This document shows, piece after piece, positions 58,485 to 64,000 of a stretch of 64,000 nucleotides of DNA. The notes under the pieces were generated by a model. That model saw nothing but the letters and a program-made list of their open reading frames with translations, did not search any database and was not told the origin of the DNA. A program made the translations under genes and the position numbers. This stretch comes from Carettochelys insculpta (lineage: Eukaryota; Chordata; Testudines; Carettochelyidae). The stretch's first letter is position 1; each line of letters starts with the position of its first letter. The stretch is from assembly GCF_033958435.1 (NCBI RefSeq), contig NC_134167.1, positions 6,654,001 to 6,718,000 on the forward strand, given 5' to 3'.

Positions 58485-59817
58485 ATGGCCAGCGCCTGGC
58501 AGTGCCCTGAGCCCCGGGGTCCCCCCTCAGAGTCCCCACTGGGCTTCCAGGGGTCTGTCCCTGAAAAAAAGAAAAGGGCCCCCTCCTGGATGGACTGTGA
58601 ACTGAGAGACCTCCTGGGACTCTGAAGGGAAGAGGAGGTCCTCCGGGAGATGAGGGTAAAGCAGAGGAACGCCGCTGCCTTCGCTCAGGGACTGACCAGC
58701 CAAGGCCACCCAGAGCAGACCCCGGAGCAAGTCCAGAGCAAAGGTAAAGAGCTCTGGCAGGGCTATGCCCAGGTCTGAGATGAGGCTGGGTGCTCAGGAG
58801 CAGGCCCCTCCACCTGCCCTTACTATAGGGAGCTCCATAACATCCTGGGTTCCCAGGACAGCTACCCACCAAAAGCAGTCCTGGACAGCTTGGCAGACCA
58901 GCCCAAGCTGGAGGAGCTGCAGAAGCCAGCACCAGCCAGCCCGAGCCAGGGGATGGACACCACCTGGGACTGGTCAAGCAAGGAGGGCGAACTCATCATC
59001 GATGTCCCCTCACGGTCGTCCAGCTGGGCCACAGGGAGCCGGGCATCCCCGGAGATCCTTGAGGTCCCCCCAGTAAGTGCACAGAGGGGCCAGCACACCT
59101 GCGGGCAGGGCAGGGCAGGGGTGGCACCCCTGACAGTGGTCTGGGCACAGACCCAGAGGCCCAGGGCCACACCCTCCAGCCGGCCACAGCCTGGAACATG
59201 CCCTCTGCACCCGCCAGTGCCCCCCAGCACCCGGACCCATGGACAGTTCCAGGCACCCAGTTGCCCAGTGGGACGCCTGCGGAACAGCCCACACCCGGGG
59301 ACGGTTCCACCCAGAAGGGAAGCCTGTGTGCACTTGATGCCACAGGCGTGCCATGTCCACCATGGCCAGGCCCTGGGAGGGTCAGGGGAGGTGGGGCCCC
59401 AGGGGGACAGGGTCCCAGGGGGAATGGGGACGAGGTCCTGCTTGGAGACTGACATGCTATCCATCACCCCGTGCAGGTGCAGTAAGTGAGGGCCCGCGCA
59501 GTCCATCGATGTCAGTGGTCCCCGAGAGCCCCCTGGAGGCATCAGACAGAGGCTGGGCACCCTCAGCAGCATCGTTACACCAGGTGCACAGCCGGAGGTC
59601 ACAGCGTCGCCTGGTGGATGACCCCGCCAACCTCTGCCAGGCGGAGCTTATGGAGCACTGGCTGCGGCTGGAGGAGCCTGACCTGGCGTGGCGGAGAGAG
59701 GCCTGGGACAGGCTCATGTCCCGCCTGGACGCCATTCGTGGGACTTTACAGGAGCATGTGGGCAATGTGGCCCGTCTCCTGGCCCTCCACGCCCCCCGCA
59801 GCTGCCCAATCCCCTGA
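58485..59817 (+). pseudogene. Harbinger Myb/SANT-like protein, copy C, broken
   Basis: ATG 58485 begins MASAWQ, parallel to MAAQQ (A) and MAAWQ (B). The trihelix region SWMDCELRDLLGL is cut by TGA at 58623-58625, where the other copies have Trp. A second TGA falls at 58776-58778, where they have Arg. The frame then continues through YYRELHNILGSQ to about 59070. Exon 2 starts after the acceptor CCCCGTGCAG (59476) and reads to TGA at 59815-59817, keeping SVVPESP and DLAWRREAWDRLMSRLD, clearly homologous to exon 2 of A and B. The donor is not clear. Confidence 0.82.
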
Positions 59818-60189
59818 GCCCCCTGCAGGTCCCCCCACCCCCCAGAAAGGTCCCACCCTCGGTCCCCTGCCCACCCCACACCCCCCCGAGTCCTCCATCC
59901 CACCTCACACAGATGCCTCCCCGCCGTCCCACCATGCCCATACCTTCCGGTGCTGCCTGCTCGCCCCAGCCCCGCCGTGGCACCCGCTCCTGGGGGAGGG
60001 GAGGGGATCTCGGGGCCGGCGTGGCTCTTGGCCCACAACCCCCTTGCCCGAGTGACCCTCCCAGTTCTAGCCCCCTCCCCACCCCCTTCTGAGTTCAGGC
60101 CCCCTGGCCCCTCTCCCAGTTCTAGCCCGCACCCTATACCCCCCCACACACATTGTACATAGTTGAACTTTTACACCAGTTTTTTACAG

Positions 60190-60195
60190 TTTATT
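60190..60195 (-). terminator. polyadenylation signal of transposase C
   Basis: AATAAA on minus, about 135 bp past the nuclease stop. Confidence 0.5.
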
Positions 60196-60329
60196 AGGGA
60201 TAAAGGTTTATGTTGTGCACCACTACCGATGTCCTGTGGTCCCATGGTGGGGAGGCATGGCATGGTGGTGGTGCATGTGGTGGGGGGGTGGATCTATGGG
60301 GGGAGGGGGAGGTGTGGGCATCTAGGTAC

Positions 60330-61720
60330 TCAGTGCAGCCCTGGGGCAAGACTTGCACAAAGGGCCTCCCGGATCCAGACACCATCATGGTTCGCCTGGC
60401 AGCTGTCGACAACAGCCAGCTGCTCGAACCCTATGGTGGACTCAGCTGCCCACCCCTGGATGTAGGCATTCCCCTTGGCCTCCACAACGTTGTGGAGGGT
60501 GCAGCAGGCGCCCACCACTTGTGGGACATTGCGTATCCCCACCTCGAGGTGGGCAAGAAGGCACCACCACCGCCCCCTGAGGCGCCCAAAGGCCCGCTCA
60601 ACCACATGCTAGACCTGGTTGAGGTGGGCATTGAAGGCCTCCCTGCTGGGGTCAAAGTGGCCAGTATAGGGCCGCATCAGCCATGGCAGTAGGGGGTATG
60701 CCACGTCCACAACTATGCATAGCGGCATGGTGGTGTCCCCAACTGGCATTTCCCGCTGGGAGATGAAGGTGCCGGCCTCCATACGCTGGCACAGGCTGGA
60801 ATTGCAGAAGACCCTGGCATCGTGGGTTCGCCCCGACCAGCCCACGTTGATGTCCATGAACTGGCCTTTGTGGTCCACCAGGGACTGGAGGACCACCGAG
60901 TGGTAGCCCTTCTGGTTGATATAGCGGCTGGCACTGTATGGTGGGATGCGCATGGGGATATGCGTCCCGTCCAGGGGACCAAAGCAGTTCGGGAACCCCA
61001 ACGAAGAGAAACCCTTGACGATGGAGTCTAGATCCCCGACGCAGACGACCCGGTGCAGAAGCATGGCATTCAGGGCATGGACAACCTGCAGGGAGGGAAG
61101 CCGTGCACTCTCGTGAGGGTGTGGCAGGGTGTTCCCAGCTGGCGACCCTCTCCTGCCCCCCCAGCCACCAACCCCCCCTCCCAGCCTTCCGCGGCCAGCA
61201 ACCCCCGAGGGGTCCCAGTGTCCATGGGCCCCCTTCCCCCTTTCCATGGTGGAAGTGTGCCCCGGGCCCGGCTTACCTCCATGAGCACTGCTCCGACAGT
61301 GGCCTTGCCCACCCCGAACTGGTGACCCACTGAGCAGTAGGAGTCCAGGGTGGCCAGTTTCCACACCGCAATGGCAACTCGCTTCTCGAGGGGGAGTGCA
61401 GGCCACATGGTGGTGTCCTGATGCCTCAATGCAGGTGCCAGCTAGCGACACAGCTCCTGGAAGGTGTCCCGGCTCATGCGAAAGTTCCGGAGCCACGTGA
61501 CATCATCCTATTGCCCTAGAACCAGTCGCTCCCACCAGTCAGTGCTGCTGCGGTGGCTCCACACGTGCCGGGGTGCAGGCTGGGTGTGGTCCGTGTCCTC
61601 AGGGGGGCTGTTCTGTCTCCCAAGGAGGAGGGGAGTGGCTGCGGAGACCGTGCAGACAACGTGGGCAACAGTGCCCACGATGTCTGCATCCAGTGCGAGG
61701 AGCAGGGTATCGTCGGCCAT
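60330..61720 (-). pseudogene. Harbinger DDE nuclease, copy C, three stop codons
   Basis: Exon 1 is 61720-61277 and exon 2 is 61085-60330, joined in phase 0 at exactly the place used in A and B (GAG|GTAAGC and CTGCAG|GTTGTC). Stops at 61508-61510 and 61442-61444 replace two tryptophans of the A/B protein. A third at 60609-60611 lies just before the catalytic Glu. The motifs GPLDGTHI, GRTHDARVF and VVERAFGRLRGRW still show all three catalytic residues. There are no indels in the frame, so decay is by point mutation only. N-terminus differs from A/B: MADDTLLLALDAD in place of MDP and polyglutamine. Confidence 0.88.
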
Positions 61721-62075
61721 GGTGCTGCTGTGCTGGGGTCCTGTGTTGCTCCTGGCTGCTTGGCAGGCCTCGGCTAGTGCAGGGTGGGGAGATGAAGGGG
61801 GGGCCCTTTAAGGCGGCGGCTGGCTGCAGGCCCCGGAAGGACTTGGCAGCCATGCGACCCTGTCTGTGACATCTCTACCTCCCTTCTTTTGAAAGAGCGC
61901 TCGGACACATGTGGACACTCTCTTTTGAAATAATGGGACAAGGTCTTCGAAAGAGCGGGTCAGAACTGTGATCTGCTTTTGTCGTGTGGTCGTGTTCTTT
62001 CGAAAGACGGTATATCGATTTCTGAATTTCAATTTTGCTCTTTCAATGGTGGGCTCCCGTGTAGACACACCCCTA

Positions 62076-64000
62076 GTGAATATGAGCTGAACAGAAGGGA
62101 CAAGCTTTGTTTACCTTGGCCTCAGCACCTATAATTTTCCAGGTCCCAAATATAAAGTATTTAAGTTGATCTTTAAGTAGGTGCAGTCATACTGAAGTAG
62201 ATGAGACTATTTATATGTGTAAAGTTAAGCATATGCCTAAATGCCTCATTGAATCAGGTCTTAAATCAGGAAATGAAGATGAGTGTCACTCATTATGGGT
62301 TGCAAATGCAGCTACTGACAGGCAGAACTAAACCTGGAACCTTTGGAACTTAGTGTATACTGACATCATGCCCAAGTAGATTAGATATGGAAACAACAGG
62401 GATATAAGTTCTTATGTAAAAGCCAACCACTAAGTCCTGTGTTGCTGATTATTCCTGAATAGCCATTTTTAGAATTTTTTCTTCCACCTTCCCTGGGAAT
62501 ATCCAGTATCATCCACTGTTGGACAAGAGAATGGACTAATCTGATTTGTGATTCCTTTGCTTCTAGCATCTCACACCATATTTTTCAGTTTTACACTGCA
62601 GAACTTTCTGTCTAATTTGTTATACAACACATATTACCATAATATCTCAGCACCTATATTTATGAGGTGTTCAAAGAACTAGGTATCTCACTCCACTACT
62701 TATTGGGAAACAGTACTATTCCTTCACAGCTGGTGGCTCCCAAAACCTTTTTAATAAGGATTTATTAAAGCTGTCATTTCCTGGCAGTTTATCATCTAAA
62801 TTAAATTGCCTAATGGAATCAAAACATTTTATTAAACTTTATGACTGCAGTAATTATAAACCATTCTCTACCAATCCAACATTTTAGACAGATTGACAGA
62901 TGGTTGAAAGCGTTTATTTATTTATTTTTTCTGAGACACAAGTCCAGTATTTATTTATTGACACCCTAAAAATAAATACAATGTCATACTTCAGGGGAGA
63001 AAATATTTGTCTCTCTCTTAGGGATGGCTCTAAATGTTCACCTTTCACTTTTCTGTGCCTCAATTTCCCTATCTGTAAAATAAAGATGATGTTTAGGGCT
63101 GGGTGGGAAACAGTTTTTCTGTCCCAAGAGAATTTTTAAGATTTTTTTAAAAAATAAAAATCCCATTCCAAATCTGGATAAAAAGCTGAAAATTTCCCCC
63201 AATTCACACAAAAACAGTTCAGTTTAACACTGGTTTGCTAATTCTGACATATGTAATTTTGATTTTGACTTTAACTTAATCTAGATTTTAAAAAGAATTC
63301 AAACTTTGAAACAAAAATCATTTCAAACAAACTCTTATGTTTTAAAAATGACAAAATGGGACCTGTGAGAATTTCAAAAATTCCTCTAAGATATATTTAA
63401 ATCAGGAAATTTGTCAAAACCAATCCTTTCCTATGAAAAGTTCAGCTTTTGATGAATCCGTATTTTTTAGGGGGCAGGGTGGAGTAATGAAAATTCCCAA
63501 CCAGCTCTAAGTGCCACAGACCTCCTCCATTAAAGCTCTTTGAGATTTGCTGATGAAAAGGAAGGACATATCCTTCCTTCCTATTTATCAAACAATTATC
63601 ACCATTGTCCCTAGCTCTTAGATACTCCACGAAGTTTGGAAGGCTATGCACATACACAGACACAGACAATATTGGCAGAGCTTAGTTACACAGATTCTGG
63701 CCAGAAAACCTACACATGGCTGTTTGGAAGTTTTCCCACCCTCACTGTAAGCTGCAGATGTGCTTCCCCACAGCTCCTCTTTGAAAGGAGCCTCACTAGG
63801 GTGCTCAGATCATAAATTACACTTAGGGCAGGATATTGGTGGGGTTTATCTCTTCCTTTAGGCCATGCAGCATGGGAAGTACCAAACAACCAACTCAATG
63901 GACCATTTGTCTGCTCTGGCATTGTAATCCCTCCTCCATGATGTGCAAGCAAGTTTACACAGCTAGCAAGTACAAAAGAAACTGCAGGTCTCAGCACTTG
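62076..64000. other. unassigned AT-rich DNA
   Basis: A MIR-like core lies at about 63050-63090 (GTGCCTCAATTTCCCTATCT). No gene or other repeat recognised. Confidence 0.5.

Larger units (their letters stand above)
58057..62072 (-). mobile_element. PIF/Harbinger DNA transposon, copy C (diverged subfamily)
   Basis: 4016 bp. Left GGGTGTGTCTACACGTG and reversed right GGGTGTGTCTACACGGG. CTA flanks both sides (58054-58056, 62073-62075). It has the same gene plan as A and B but different subterminal words, based on CTTTCGAAAG instead of TTCGAAATAG. Both genes contain stops, so it is non-autonomous. Confidence 0.9.

Noticed and set aside
58273..60149. Long minus-strand frames opposite the copy C partner gene
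   Set aside because: Shadow frames. The plus strand keeps homology to copies A and B despite two stops.
1..64000. CRISPR array, operon or bacterial origin
   Set aside because: No spacer-repeat pattern, operon structure or ribosome binding sites. Introns, LINEs, SINEs and MITEs show a vertebrate nuclear genome.

Overview
This window looks like repeat-rich, intron-free reptile DNA, most likely from a cryptodiran turtle. Three things support this. Two tRNA-derived SINEs resemble the Cry I (tortoise PolIII/SINE) family, CR1 LINE fragments are abundant on both strands, and decayed MIR-like pieces form the background. The species is inferred; no mitochondrial or host marker gene is present. I recognise no host protein-coding gene. 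Nearly all coding potential belongs to transposable elements.

Layout. 1-4028: CR1 3' end, a hAT-type MITE carrying a GC-rich minisatellite, and a second hAT-like MITE. 4042-8143: an essentially complete RTE-like LINE bounded by a 13-bp target duplication. 9249-13911: PIF/Harbinger element A. 13915-23740: mostly unassigned DNA with CR1, MIR, foldback and SINE pieces. 23744-24454: an internally deleted derivative of the A/B Harbinger family. 24477-24889: a near-palindromic Harbinger MITE. 25797-30473: Harbinger element B. 33670-37420: a second, decayed LINE on the minus strand. 37800-53500: CR1 fragments, short MITEs, a duplicated anonymous block (41840-43290) and three small regions I cannot explain. 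54146-56063: three elements nested inside each other. 58057-62072: Harbinger element C, a diverged subfamily, dead. 62076-64000: nothing recognised.

How the genes work together. Each Harbinger has the classical two-gene plan. A Myb/SANT-like (trihelix) DNA-binding protein lies on the plus strand in two exons. A HARBI1-like DDE nuclease lies on the minus strand, also in two exons, with a phase-0 intron. The two genes converge tail to tail. In A and B the spliced nuclease reads without interruption (417 and 423 codons before the stop) and all three catalytic acidic residues are in place, whereas the partner gene is broken in both. In C both genes carry stop codons. The ends contain repeated CGTGTAGACG-like motifs that are plausible binding sites for the partner protein. 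The two LINEs encode an APE-type endonuclease, a reverse transcriptase and a C-terminal C2H2 zinc finger, and both are frame-broken.
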